Counted from the stretch's first letter, positions 44,866 to 56,102 are shown. The stretch is 64,000 nt of DNA from Astragalus membranaceus (GCA_039519185.1 CM076848.1:54400778-54464777), one strand, 5' to 3'. Notes: generated from the sequence alone by a model not told the origin. Program-made: numbers and translations.

Positions 44866-46569
44866 ATGGGTTCTTTTTTGAAAGAGGGGATGTCTTTATT
44901 TAGGCCACCCCTGTTTGATGGGACTAACTATGACTACTGGAGTAGTCGAATGAAATGTCATGTGCAGGCTATAGATTTCACCTTATGGAGGATCATTGCA
45001 GATGGACCACTGATCCCAATGAAAATCAAAAGTAAAGCTACCAGCAAAGAAGAAGAAGTGCCAGTTGAGGATATCTACACCATTGACCTGAAAGAGCTGA
45101 GAAAGTCAGAGTTGGATAAGATATCTCAAAATGCAAGAGCAATGAATATTCTTCACTTATCCTTATATGAAGAAGAATATGGTAGAGTCAAAGGATGTCA
45201 AACAGCAAAGGAAATCTGGGATTGCTTGCAAGCCACTCATGTCGGTACGAGCCAAGTGAAGGATACAAAAATCAGAATCCTCACTTCGGAGTATGAAGCC
45301 TTCAAAATGAAGGAAGATGAATCTGTGGCAGCTATGCACCAGAGACTGAATCTGATCGTGAACAACCTGAGGGCTCTAGGGAAGAAGTACTCCACAAAAG
45401 ATATAAATGGGAAGATCCTTGCTTCCCTAACCAGTGAGTTCTTTCCAAAGACATGTGCAATCACTGAAGCTAAGGATATTGGTACTCTGCCTCAAGAAGA
45501 TCTTATCGGGTCACTTCTAGCCTTTGAGGTTGTATTGGCTGCTAACAAAGATCAAGAAGCAGAAATGGTAAAAGAAAGAAAATCGCTTGCTCTTGCAGCT
45601 AAAACACCTAAGGTAGCAAGGAAAGAGGTTGGGTCTGATGAAGAATCTGATGTTGAAGACATGGCTGAATTATTTGAAGAATTCATGAGATTCAACAAAC
45701 TTGAAAAGAGAAATAACTCAAAGAAATCCAAGAAAGCTAAGAAGGCTACTTGGAACAACTATACTGACAGTGAGAAAGAGGAGGTTGCAAATGCCATTTG
45801 TCTCACGGCATGTGAAACACCTAAGGCTACTATATGGGATTGTCTTGGCACTGATAGTGACACAGACGAAGAAGAGCAAATTGCAAATGGTGTTTGTCAT
45901 ATGGCAAATGACTCATCTAAGGTAAGCCTTAACTCTTCTAGTCTTTCTGATTCCTCTATGCATGATGATTTACTTGATGATGGTTGTAGTAGTCAAGATT
46001 TGAGTGAGGCTTTTGACGCTCTCTATTTTGAACATGAAGCTCTCTTGTTAAAATCCAAAAAATTGACAAAGAGCAACAAAAGCATGCTCACTCAAATTGA
46101 GACACTTGAAAATGAAGTAGATAGATTAAAGAATGAACTGCATAAATATGTCAACCTTGAGTTTTGTGAGCTTAAACAAAATTTTGAAAATGCCAAAGTT
46201 GAAAATGAACTTGTGAAAGAAACATTGAAAAAGTTTGAGGTTGGTGAAAAGACCTTGACTCAATTGCTTCACTCTCAACATCAATATGTTGATAGGAGAG
46301 GAATTGGGTACAAAGGTAATTCCACCTCCTCCATTTTAAACAAGAAATTAACTTTTGTTCCATCTACTTCAAGTTATAAACCCATTGTTTTCTCATGCAC
46401 CTACTGTCAAAAGGGAAACCATAGCTCACCTAGATGCCCTATCCGTAAATTATGTGAGCTTGGTACCATTATACCTGCCTGTAAGAAACCAATGTGGATT
46501 ATGAAAACCCCCTTGATAACTAACCCCAAAGGACCCAAAGAGAAATGGGTACCAAAAGTTCCTACTTGA
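44866..46569 (+). CDS. SIRE-like copia Gag, 567 residues
   Basis: Encodes a copia-type capsid/nucleocapsid protein. The start was taken at 44866 (ATGGG); an earlier in-frame GTG is not needed. The N-terminal part has the DUF4219-like FDGTNYDYWSSRMKCHVQA and the UBN2/gag core (AKEIWDCLQATHVGTSQVKD, DESVAAMHQRLNLIVNNLRA, about residues 85-230). A Lys- and acidic-rich linker (235-380), a coiled coil (about 390-470) and a zinc knuckle CTYCQKGNHSSPRC near residue 510 follow. The frame is intact. Just after its stop, a remnant of the protease start (GDWYLDS, then TGA) shows where pol was deleted. It may still make protein and be mobilised in trans. Confidence 0.9.
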   Translation: MGSFLKEGMSLFRPPLFDGTNYDYWSSRMKCHVQAIDFTLWRIIADGPLIPMKIKSKATSKEEEVPVEDIYTIDLKELRKSELDKISQNARAMNILHLSLYEEEYGRVKGCQTAKEIWDCLQATHVGTSQVKDTKIRILTSEYEAFKMKEDESVAAMHQRLNLIVNNLRALGKKYSTKDINGKILASLTSEFFPKTCAITEAKDIGTLPQEDLIGSLLAFEVVLAANKDQEAEMVKERKSLALAAKTPKVARKEVGSDEESDVEDMAELFEEFMRFNKLEKRNNSKKSKKAKKATWNNYTDSEKEEVANAICLTACETPKATIWDCLGTDSDTDEEEQIANGVCHMANDSSKVSLNSSSLSDSSMHDDLLDDGCSSQDLSEAFDALYFEHEALLLKSKKLTKSNKSMLTQIETLENEVDRLKNELHKYVNLEFCELKQNFENAKVENELVKETLKKFEVGEKTLTQLLHSQHQYVDRRGIGYKGNSTSSILNKKLTFVPSTSSYKPIVFSCTYCQKGNHSSPRCPIRKLCELGTIIPACKKPMWIMKTPLITNPKGPKEKWVPKVPT

Positions 46570-47604
46570 TTTTTTGTGCAGGTATGCTTCAAGGTATAGG
46601 GGATTGGTACCTTGATAGCTGAGACACGAAGCTCATGAATCTGGTAATGCTTCACTACTCTTGAACTTGAGAAACAAAGCTAGTGAATCTGTAATGTATA
46701 CCAACTATAAGTCTGCTTAATAGGTAAAGGTTGTGTGGGTAAGGAAAACACAACTATATTTATCAAGTATTAAACACTTATGCCATAACTGGAACGCTTT
46801 GAAACCGTTGCCATAGCGTGTAAACCAAAACCGTTGCGTTTCAGCTGTCAATGGCAACGGTTTTGCGTTTGCGTTGCCTTAGGGAACAAAAAACCGTTGC
46901 CTTTAGTTTAGGCAACGGCCGCAACAACAACGGTTTCAAAACCGTTGCCAAAGGTTATGGCAACGGTTTTTTGGCTTTAGGAGACGGTTTTCGACCGTTG
47001 CCATAGGGTCTAAATGTTGTAGTGTGTGAAGTAATTGTTTGTATGCATCAAAGCCTTTTCTCAAGTGCTATTATACTAGATCTTTGATGCAACATATTTT
47101 TTATGTTAAAAATGATACCTATATTGTTGAACCAATGATGATTATCTTGGGTATCATATTTTTAAAACCATGATGATCCACCCTCTTTTTGCTAAAGCCT
47201 TGCATTCTAAAATTATTAAGGGGGATCACCAAGTAAGGGGGAGCATAGCATGAACTACTGTTTCTGATATCTCATATGCTATGTGCTCATTTGCTAGTTT
47301 ACAAAGTGATTATGTCTGTTTGTGATTATCTCATATGTTATGTGCTCACCCCCCTCCTTTTTGATGAAAACAAAGGGGGGGGGGGATATTATGCATGTTA
47401 TATGGGGGAGAGAATATTATGCATGTTATATGTGGGAGAGAATATATGCATGGTATATGTGAGGGGAGAAAATAATTGCTGCTATCCTGCTGATGTACTG
47501 TTTCTTTTATTATGCATATGCTTGGGGGAGCTTTTTGAAAAAGTTCCATTACTATCAAACCCCCTATGCATAATGTAATTTGTTATCATCAAAAAGGGGG
47601 AGTT
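46570..47604 (+). other. SIRE-like internal region without pol
   Basis: Protease, integrase, RT and RNase H are missing; only a few residues of the protease start remain near 46598. It contains a CACTA-like insertion (46775-47024), repeated 'gggggagcatagcatg' and 'tatgcatgttatatg' phrases (47220-47470), and ends in a polypurine tract aaaaagggggag (47591-47602). The frame 47276-47578 is repeat-driven. Confidence 0.75.
46775..47024. mobile_element. Small CACTA-like element (probable)
   Basis: About 250 bp of inverted and direct GGCAACGGTTT/AAACCGTTGCC repeats. The right end TGTTGTAGTG is CACTA-like; the left end (CACTTATGCC) is degenerate. No 3-bp duplication could be confirmed. The subterminal-repeat style matches the element at 5313-8938. 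Confidence 0.6.
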
Positions 47605-49539
47605 TGTTGAACCAAGGGCAAACACTCTTTGTTTTGTATGATAACAAATTACACCTTATCTACTAATGGTTCAAGTTGAATTAAGTACAGGACATAAAGC
47701 AAAGAGCAAGAAGATTAAAATGGAGCAGCTTGGAGAAGAAGCAAATTCAAGACCTATTTGTTTATCCGCTTTCTTTAGGACACTGTGTAAGGTCCTATCA
47801 CTGAAGGTCTATGACTTTTAGTAGCTGAGAGATGAGTTTTTCAAAACATGCACGGTGCATCAAAATAGTTTTGAAAAATATTTTATAAAAATTGCATGCA
47901 AGCATAAAGTGGCACGATAAACCCTAAAACTATTTTGGTTGAAGGCTTGAAATCAAAATCCTATATTTTTACAAAGATAATAAATTATGGTAATAGATTA
48001 GGTGCCTGAATGTTTCAGAGCACATAATCGATTACTCTCCTATTTTAACTAAAACAAATAATCGATTAGTGGCTTGCCTTTCTTTCCTTTTTTACATCCA
48101 AAATCGATTAGAGCATCAAAGAACTAAACCTATAATCGATTAGTTGCTTGCCTTGCTTTTCTTTTTTAAACAATAATCGATTAGAGCCTCAATTGCTCTA
48201 TATATCATAATCGATTATTGGCTTCCTTCCCTTCTTGACAATTATAATCGATTATTGGCTTCCTTCCTTCCTTGACAACAATAATCGATTATATCATCAT
48301 TTAACCAAGTAACATAATCGATTATGAAGCCATCCTTGACAACAATAATCGATTATCCCATTCCATAACTATAAGTCATAATCGATTATCATGCATTCAA
48401 GATGTTTTCATATTTAATCATAATCGATTATGCACCTTCTTCACTACTTTCAAATAATCGATTGTGCTTGCATTAAATGGTTTTCAAAAATCAATTTTTT
48501 CCTACGCCTATAAATAGGCAAGTGTGTTTCATTTCTCAACACACCACATTTTCTAAACCTCTCTACTTCTCACATACATCTTCTAAATCTGAGAGAGAGA
48601 GAGAGAGAGAGAAAATAGAGCTTCAACTTTCATATCATTTCCTATTTTCCATATCACTCATCTCTTAGTCGCTATACTGTCATTATATCTGAGGTGATTG
48701 GATCATAGATCTCTGTTTGTATTCGTTACTCTATTTGTGGGGGTCACTTTGAAATCCTGGGATTTGTTCTTGGGTCTCTCAATCAGGAGATTGAGTTGGT
48801 TTGATATCCTGGGAAGTTTTCTTGGGTCTCTCAATTAGGAGATTGAATTGGTTTGAAATCCTGGGAGGTGATCTTGGGTCGTTCAATCAGGGAAGATTGA
48901 AGTGGTATTGAAATCCTGGGAGGTGCTCTTGGGTCGTTCAATCAGGAGATTGAAGTGGTGTTGAAATCCTTAACTAGGTGCTCGGGTTCTCAGTTCGGGG
49001 GAATTGAGATTTGCTATTTTGAAGTTGCCTGTTTGTAAACAATTCTTCAATATAGTGGTTACCATCAAGTCCAAGGGTTGCAAAGCCTGAGGCCGAGGAC
49101 GTAGGGCTTTTATCCCGAACCTCGCTAAATTTCTGGTGTATCTCTATCCCTACTATTTTACTTTATTTGTCAGTTGTTTGTTTATTGTTATACTGCGCTA
49201 AACATAAAACATCTGTTTATTGTTAAAACCAATCATAGCGTAGTCAGCATAATACATATCCCTATTCTGATCTGTTTATCTATCATCTTCCATATCACTG
49301 CAATTGATCTACTCTCTACTATATTCAATATCACTACACTTCTTATAAATAATCTTATTGTGTATATTGAAAATAGTATAACATCTCATTGTGCCTAAAT
49401 CTGTCTGCTTGCATCATATAAGTTTAAATCTCAGATTCCGCATTTAATTTAAACTAGCATTATCTTAAAATTAAAAAGAATTCAAGTTTTGCACACAACC
49501 TTATTCACCACCCCTCTAAGGTTATCAGATAGTCTAACA
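47605..49539 (+). mobile_element. 3' LTR of SIRE-like copia element, complete
   Basis: 1,935 bp, from TGTTGAACC after the polypurine tract to GTCTAACA. It holds the array of 13 AATCGATT cores (48024-48464), a TATA box (48509-48516) and the hairpin repeats (about 48750-49010). The right flank begins GATTG, but the matching left flank was lost with the first 175 bp of the 5' LTR. The frames at 48477-48668 and 43726-43917 are LTR sequence. Confidence 0.92.
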
Positions 49540-49772
49540 GATTGTTCCCAGCTAGCAATGCTTGCTGGGTTGGGTGGTCACATGGTGCCTTGACAGACTT
49601 CAAAACATTTGAGCTATCAAAAAAAGAATCTACCAACCACATAATACTAAATTTTTATTCCTTAATTCCTATTATAATAACCACCATTGGCCGCCTCTTA
49701 TTCACAACATAACAATACGTTAACCACGTAGCAAACTTAGCATTCTTATCTCATAAGCCAATCAAAGACAAA
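49540..49772. promoter_or_regulatory. Possible old promoter of the AKR pseudogene
   Basis: About 230 bp separate the LTR from the AKR start codon. It is AT-rich and no convincing TATA box at the right distance was seen. It probably holds the remnant of the gene's 5' region. Confidence 0.3.
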
Positions 49773-49948
49773 ATGGCTGCTACTGCTGCCCTTGCAATCC
49801 CTGAAGTAATCCCCCCCCCCCCCTCCACTGTGGAGCGAAAGATGCCCGTGATTGGCCTCGGCACGCCACCAGAAGCAACTAGTAAGGTTCCCACAAAAGT
49901 TGATGTCCTTGAAGTTGAAGCCATCGAACAAGGTTATAGACATTTTGA

Positions 49949-51086
49949 ATGCAAGTTTCGATCTAGATGTTTATATGTCTCTAATTTGTATTTTCTTTGC
50001 AAAACTAGCCATCTTTGCAAGGAGCTACTCGATCCACCAGGTCAGATTGATTTATCGAGTGTTGTAGTTGGAGTAAATAAAGGAACGATGTCATGTATGG
50101 CTATGGACAACATTCGACCGTAGTGTTGAGACTTTACTATTACGGTTTATGTTCTACATCATCTAATTAAATGGGTGCAAATACGAGAGTTTAATTAATA
50201 AACTAAAAAAAATCATATGGAAGGAGTGAGAATTGAAAGAGATGAACTTTGAGTCGAAGAAGAAAGTACCAAGAACGAAGTTGAAAGTACCAAGAAAACC
50301 TGTGAGCAAAATAACAAGATGATAAAACAATTGATAAAATTATGAAGTTTCAACAACCTCCATTTAATGTGAAGAGCTAGACGATGAAGTTAATAAAGAG
50401 CTGGATGATGAAGATAATGAAGAGTCTGATTCAGAGGGACAAAATGATGCAAAAAGTTAAATATTTAATGTCTTTTGTTATGGCTTAAAAACTAATTACT
50501 ATATTGGGCAGTATTTAGTTTAAAATGACTATGGTTTTTTTACCAAGTACATGAAGTTTTTAATGTAGTGAAGTGTTTTTACTAAATTAGCATGAATCAA
50601 TCAAGTATAAAAGAATATTTTTAACCTTTGACATGTTAGAAATTAAATTAGTAATTAAAAAAAGTTACAAGTTAATTATTTTTTTCACTATATTGATAAA
50701 GAAATTGCATTAGCAAACCTTGTTATATTCATTCGCAAAAGGAGTCGATATATTGGTCACTAAAACTAGCCATTACATAGTTGCAAAATCAGTCACTAAA
50801 TCAATCGCAAATTGTAGTCACCAATTCGGTCGCTAAACCAGTCGCTATATCAGTCGCTAATTACAGTCACAAAATCAGTCTCTAAATTCAGTCGGTAAAC
50901 TGGTCGCAATAACAGTCGTTAAATCAATTGCTATAGAATCGATCATAAATCGGTTGCTACCGGTTAGCGTCCTGTGATTTAGCAATTGATTTTTATGGGT
51001 CACAAATTCGATTGCAAAATCGCGTAATGACCAATTTTTCCTATATACTGGAATATCAGTCTTTCTTTGCGTTTTTTTAAAAAGTT
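49949..51086. mobile_element. Insertion in AKR exon, 1,138 bp
   Basis: Bounded by 7-bp direct repeats ATTTTGA (49942-49948, 51087-51093); subtracting it restores the AKR frame. It has no GT-AG borders at those points, so it is not the intron. The class is unclear: no RT or transposase and no inverted termini recognised. It contains a smaller repeat-rich element (50686-51050). Confidence 0.65.
50686..51050. mobile_element. CACTA-like element with (CAGTCGCTAAAT)-type repeats
   Basis: Begins CACTATATTG and ends with CAGTATATAGG in reverse. Inside are more than a dozen 'gtcgctaaat', 'cagtcgc' or 'aatcggtcgc' phrases in both orientations. It looks like the terminal regions of a CACTA element. No target duplication confirmed. 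Confidence 0.5.
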
Positions 51087-51222
51087 ATTTTGATGCTGCT
51101 GCTTATGGTGTAGAACAATCGGTAGGTGAAGCCATAGCAGAAGCACTTAAACTTGGACTAATTTCATCTAGAGATGAACTCTTTATTACTTCTAAATTGC
51201 CAGTTCGTGTGATTCTCTCTTC

Positions 51223-51416
51223 CCAACAGAGTTTTTGCCACACCAAAAATTTGAACCCCTTGGAGTGGCATCCAAACCCAATGACCACTCAGACCAACCA
51301 TTGTTGGTTTAAAAAAAACTACCTCCATTTGTAGACGAAAAAATACTTCCATTTAATAATTGTTTTTAAAAATGGACGTGTATTTAAGATTAAATATAAA
51401 CACCTAAAACTTTTAT

Positions 51417-51508
<92 letters not shown>

Positions 51509-51657
51509 TTCTCTTAAAAATAATCTACAACTAACCCTAAAAAACTATTCTTTCTTCAATATACTTTTTTTACGTTAGTATGCTTTTGACGTATAACAGT
51601 TTTTTTGACGCATAAATAAGAATAGTAAATATTGAAAAAAAATGTATGAATAGTATA
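51223..51657. other. Spacer with (CT)n-(TA)n microsatellite
   Basis: A (CT)n run at about 51419-51466 passes directly into (TA)n to 51504. The rest is AT-rich and non-coding. Confidence 0.85.
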
Positions 51658-51662
51658 TTAAC

Positions 51663-52026
51663 TGTTCTGGACTAGGCCGATGGCCCAATCCCCGCACTCG
51701 GCCTGGGTCGGTCCAAATCGCCGCAATCCACCCGTCATGAGGCCCAAAGTGAGCAAGAAATATGATCAACGGCTGAGATCGACTCGGCCAATCCTACGGC
51801 TAAGGGTCAACGTCTCACTCTATAAATCGAGGTCAACTCTCGCCTAAAAGGTACACATTCTGACACATTTGTCATATTCTGTTTTGACTCCTCCCCTGAC
51901 TTGGGTGTCAGAGTGTCTTTGCTGTTACAACCCGACCTGAGCTCTGCTTCCGACTTCACCATCAGGCAGGACGACCTGGCATTCAATCGACCCAACCTAG
52001 AGCAATCAAGGTACGGTTCACTAACA
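51663..52026 (+). mobile_element. Solo LTR, 364 bp, Tat-like
   Basis: Starts TGTTCTGG and ends CACTAACA, with near-matching 5-bp flanks TTAAC (51658-51662) and ATAAC (52027-52031). A TATA box (tctataaat) lies near 51821. The GC-rich body ('aggcccaaagtgag', 'cgaggtcaactctcgcc') and size resemble the Tat LTR at 56812-57154. There is no internal domain, so it is probably left by LTR-LTR recombination. Confidence 0.65.
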
Positions 52027-52031
52027 ATAAC

Positions 52032-52323
52032 GATGATTTCAAAAATGCATCTTTAAAATAATGACCCAATTCCTCAGAACCTTAAACGAGTTAGGATCCC
52101 GTAGGAAAGGTAAGATGGTAGTAGGTTCAAAAGAGAAGAAAGATAAAGTAAAAATGTTGGAGAAAGTGAAAAATTGTTTTTGTTTTTTAGTAAACCAATT
52201 ACATTTTTATCCTTAATTAGTATAGGTGTCATTTTTCCCAAATGTCTAAATTGATAAAATCATATGTTGTGAATTGGTATAAATTTTTCAACAATTAATG
52301 GTGCAAAATTCAACAATTCCATG

Positions 52324-52357
<34 letters not shown>

Positions 52358-52559
52358 TTGTTGATGAAAGCACCGTTTGCAGAGTCTATTGCGGAGATAG
52401 GAGAAAACTTGCATTTAAGGATTTGCTGGAAAGGAAGATTTGGGGATTTGCTGGAAAGGAAGAGGCACGTGACATACTAAAATTGAGCTTTTAATCTCAG
52501 CCCTTCATTATAATCTAAGGGTTGATTAGAGCCCCTCTCACTACTCACTAGATACATCC

Positions 52560-52597
<38 letters not shown>

Positions 52598-52652
52598 CAC
52601 ACACGCGCGCGGAGTAACCGACCATTTGTTGTCCTCTTTTATTTTTTAATAG
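52032..52652. other. Spacer with mirrored microsatellites
   Basis: A (TA)n(TG)n run near 52326-52358 and an (AC)n(AT)n(AC)n run near 52560-52605 face each other across 200 bp. No gene. Confidence 0.6.
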
Positions 52653-53157
52653 GGTTAAATATGTTTATATCCCTATAAAATATCACAATTTTGTTATTAT
52701 TCTCTATAAAAAAATTCATCAATTTTTAGTCCCTACAATATTTTTGTCATTAGTTTTGGATTCGTATAAAATGCTAACTCATGTATATCTTTCAATTTTT
52801 GGAATGAAGTTTTGCATATATACTCTATAAGTTATGATAGAATTCTATAGAAAAGATATGCCCAAAATTCGATTTCTAAGTTCATATTTCATTTCTTTTG
52901 TTTCTTGAGTTTTTTATGCTTCAAAAACTCATTTTTTATTCATTCCTTGTTAAAAATTCCAAATTTTTGTGCGGAAGATGTTTATAATGTTCTTAACATA
53001 TATGCTAAATATCATTAAAAAATTTGAACAATATACATGAGTTGATATTCTATAAGGACTAAAATTGTTGACAAAAAATATGGTGGGGACTAAAAGTTGC
53101 CAAGTTCTTTTATAAAAGCCAAAAATAAAATTGTAAAATCTTAAAAACATATTTAAC
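52653..53157. mobile_element. MITE with GGTTAAATATG ends, about 505 bp
   Basis: Left GGTTAAATATGTTT and right AAACATATTTAAC form the inverted ends, with further inverted similarity inside ('tccctataaaa', 'aaaattcatcaa'). Flanks are T-rich, so the target duplication cannot be read exactly. Confidence 0.65.
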
Positions 53158-53281
53158 ATTTTTTTATATGACAGCTTCCTTCTCCTTCAATAAACAGTAA
53201 CTTTATTTATTCGGTAAATTATCTTGTCATGTTTCCCTTTTGAGTTTTCACTAATGTCAAAAGAAAATGTTAACTTTTGAC

Positions 53282-53959
53282 TAGGGGTGTTCGCGGTGCG
53301 GTTTGGTTCGGTTTTGAGATAAAAAGTGAACCGAACCGCAAGGTAAAACTACATGCGGTTTGGTTTGGTTCGGTTGGCTTCCTAAAATAAAACCGAACCA
53401 AACCAAACCAAACTAATGCGGTTTGGATTGGTTCGGTTGGTTCGGTTTTTTCCAAGAAAAAACATAATTTAAAACGAAGTTAAAATTAACTAACATAAAA
53501 AATGGCTAACATAAATCTTTGAGAAAAAATCTACTCAAATATATGTAGTATATAAATTACTTTCTTTTAATTCTTTTAAGATAGTTAAGACAATGTTTAA
53601 AAGAATTTGAATTAAATATTTTATTGTAATTTTTAAATATAACATAACAATATAGATTTATTGTAAGTGAGTCAAAGAATTAATTGTGTTTGGGCTAGTA
53701 AGTGAGTGAGAGTTGGGTTTTAGTTGCATTTGGGCTAGTAAGTTAGTAAGGAAGGTTGTAAGTCAATAAGTCTTAGTGTTACTTGCGGTTTGGTTTGGTT
53801 CGGTTTCTATAATCAAAACCGCGAACCGAACCAAACCGCGCGGTGCAATGAAAAAAAGAACCGAACTAAACCAATAAGAAGCGGTTTTTTGCGGTTTTCG
53901 GTTTGGTTTGGTTCGGTTTGCGGTTTTCTATTGGTTTGGTTCGGTTTTGAACATCCCTA
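53282..53959. mobile_element. Non-autonomous hAT element, 678 bp
   Basis: Termini TAGGGGTGTTC and, reversed, TAGGGATGTTC. The 8-bp target duplication CTTTTGAC lies at 53274-53281 and 53960-53967. Subterminal zones hold many GGTTTGGTTCGGTT repeats in both orientations. No transposase. Same terminus type as 22501 and 28303. Confidence 0.95.
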
Positions 53960-53967
53960 CTTTTGAC

Positions 53968-54702
53968 TAGTGTTTATTACCAGTAAATAATGTCATAGCT
54001 ATGATAAAAACAAATGTCATATTTAAGGTTACACATAAAAAGGGACAGGCAAGAAGCATCTTCTGATCATCCCTATCTCTCCAGGCCTATTTTCATCAAG
54101 GACCTGCATAGCTCTTTCAATTTATTCACCTATAATAATAATGTCATGGAATATAAACTAATAGTGTACAAAATATCTGGGTGGATTGTGGTGCCTTGCA
54201 TGAGTTTGCATGAGGCGATCAATTGATTGATTAACTATTATTCTCTTCTTTTCTCACTCTCTAACAAAATTAAAAGGTGGTACTGGTATGATTGTAATAT
54301 TTGGATACAGAAAGGATAGTGTTGTTGCGCCGGACACTGCTACGCCGAACACACTGTTGCTGGTGCAGAGAAGGTTATCATTAAGAAGGTAGTACTACTA
54401 CCAATACTACCAACGATCACTTTTTTACATTTTTGTTTTTTTTTTTCTGTTGAATTTAAAAGGCTACCTTTTATATTTAAAAAAGTAATGATCAGTATTT
54501 AATAGTAAGCCTTCATTTTAATATTTATTTGTATTTTTTTTTCTTTTTTTTCTTCAGACATCCTTAACTACCCACAGAGTGTCTCATTACTTTCAACGGA
54601 AGACTGATCTTCGCTCGTGTTTAGGATCAAATTTCGCACTGCCCAACATTGGGTTTGTCCATTGGCAAAGACTGATCAACACTTTGGCTCATCCGAGAAT
54701 AC
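53968..54702. other. Spacer with unrecognised exon-like stretches
   Basis: Short open pieces at 54014-54226 and about 54556-54700 follow plausible acceptors, but no family could be named. Otherwise AT-rich. Confidence 0.35.
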
Positions 54703-55021
54703 ATGTGTTTGGTAAGCACTAGCGTTTAGTGTTTTTCGGGTAGCGTTTAGCGTTTTTTCAAACGCTACTTCAAGTAGCATTTTTTCAAACGCCAGCGGAT
54801 AACAGATAGTACGTGTTTCACTTTTTTTGGGCATTTGTTTACCCTTTTTATTTTTCTTAAATTACTTCTATATCCTTATTAAATAAATGTAATCATGAAT
54901 TAAATAAATATGCCCTTTTATGTCATTTAACATTTATCAGCTAGTTCAACCGCTAGTTTTACCAAACACATCATTTGCTATCAGTTAGCTTATCCGCTAC
55001 TTTTTACCAAAGAGAGCCTTT
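54703..55021. mobile_element. hAT-like MITE, about 320 bp
   Basis: Left end TGTTTGGTAA and right end TTACCAAAGAGAGCCTT are inverted. It has subterminal 'agcgtttagcgttt' repeats and an AT-rich core. Left-end and right-end fragments of the same family lie at 3345 and 13105. Target duplication not clear. Confidence 0.65.
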
Positions 55022-55504
55022 AAATACAAATGTTAAGTAAAATACTAATTACATGGCTAAGGAAATATATCATTAATTATATTTACCTCACCCCATGAGG
55101 ACTAGTGCGGATTTAAAATTTGAGACCTTCTAATTAAATACAAATCTTGTCATACTACTCCACGGGGCCAACCCCCTGAATTAGTATATGTATGTTGGTA
55201 ATCGGTATATAATGTTATTAAAATTTAAACATGACATGTCATGGCATAAAAAGAAAAAAAAAAATGTCACTTTTCTCTCATTCTTTGACACCCATATCTG
55301 ATTGTCTTCTAATTAGATGCAGAAGAAACAAACTTAATATCTAATAATGTTCTATCCATTACTACAACAAATACACGTTGATTATTGATTTTATAGTTGT
55401 GGCTTTTAAGTTGCCGCCACATTCTAATAAATAGACAACACTCACACTCACACTAACAATCACACACACACACTATATCTACAAGAAAAAACAGAAAAAC
55501 ACTC

Positions 55505-55592
55505 AGCACTCACACTCACACACTATATAAAACACACGAGACCTTCATAGCACTCACACTCACACACTATATAAAACACACGAGACCTTCAT
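55505..55592 (+). promoter_or_regulatory. Duplicated 44-bp unit containing a TATA box
   Basis: Two identical 44-bp units in tandem (55505-55548, 55549-55592), each with TATATAAAAC. They follow a (CA)-rich stretch and precede an ATG by about 55 bp. The arrangement is a plant core promoter with a duplicated TATA box. Confidence 0.55.
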
Positions 55593-55647
55593 TCTTCACA
55601 ACGTTAGAGTTCTTCTTTCTTGGTGATTGGCATCATTCTTGGTTTGG

Positions 55648-55693
55648 ATGGCATCTCTTTTACTTGTTAAGAAAGGCCTCTCTCCATTTAAAG
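55648..55693 (+). CDS. Possible short first exon (MASLLLVKKGLSPFK)
   Basis: An ATG in good context (ttggATGGC) opens 15 codons and then a consensus donor (aaag|gtaagt) at 55694. It lies downstream of the duplicated TATA unit. The N-terminus (MASLLLVKKG) could be an organelle-targeting start, but no further exon was found in the next kilobase. It may be an orphan first exon. Confidence 0.3.
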
Positions 55694-56102
55694 GTAAGTT
55701 TTGATTTGTTTATTATTTGTAACTTAGGTGTTAATTTTTGGTTGCTCTATATCATTTTCAACCACCAAGTTTTGATTTTTATTTTGTATAAAGAAATTTG
55801 TTCTTAATCAAAACTGCAAGGATTGTGCTCATATAATGTGATTTCATTTTCAGTTGAGATTTGATCAATGCTTAAGAGTCATCAACAAAGATCAAAACTA
55901 CTTGTTTGATAATGTTATGGATACAAGTTTATCGTCAACATAAAAACTACTTCTTTGCTAAAGAATCATCATCAACAAAGATTCGTCACACTACTTGTTC
56001 TTATGTTGATGATTCTTTGAGATTGGTTTTAAATATCAAAACTTCTATCTATAACTTTGTTAAAAATACAATGTTGATGATTCTTTGAGATTTACCCCCT
56101 TA
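55694..56102. other. AT-rich spacer
   Basis: Contains short repeats of 'gttgatgattctttgaga' (56008, 56074) and 'atcaacaaagat'. No gene. Confidence 0.4.

Larger units (their letters stand above)
49773..51222 (+). pseudogene. Aldo-keto reductase (AKR4, chalcone-reductase-like) fragment
   Basis: 49773-49948 encodes the N-terminus (MPVIGLGTPPEA, then EQGYRHF), the first strand of an NADPH-dependent AKR barrel. 51087-51222 continues with FDAAAYGVEQSVGEAIAEAL, KLGLISSRDELFITSKL, including the catalytic Asp and Tyr region, then loses homology. A 1.14-kb insertion (49949-51086) flanked by ATTTTGA on both sides separates them. Without it, the frame GYRHF-DAAAYG is exact. A poly-C run (49809-49820) near the start may add a frameshift. 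The last two thirds, with the catalytic Lys and His region, are missing. The closest relatives by eye are legume chalcone/polyketide reductases and codeinone-reductase-like enzymes. Confidence 0.85.

Noticed and set aside
46775..47024. Complete CACTA element with target duplication
   Set aside because: Right end fits, but the left end is degenerate and no 3-bp duplication was found; kept only as a probable element.
49949..51086. Natural intron of the AKR gene
   Set aside because: The exact frame-preserving breakpoints are direct repeats ATTTTGA and lack GT and AG at those positions.
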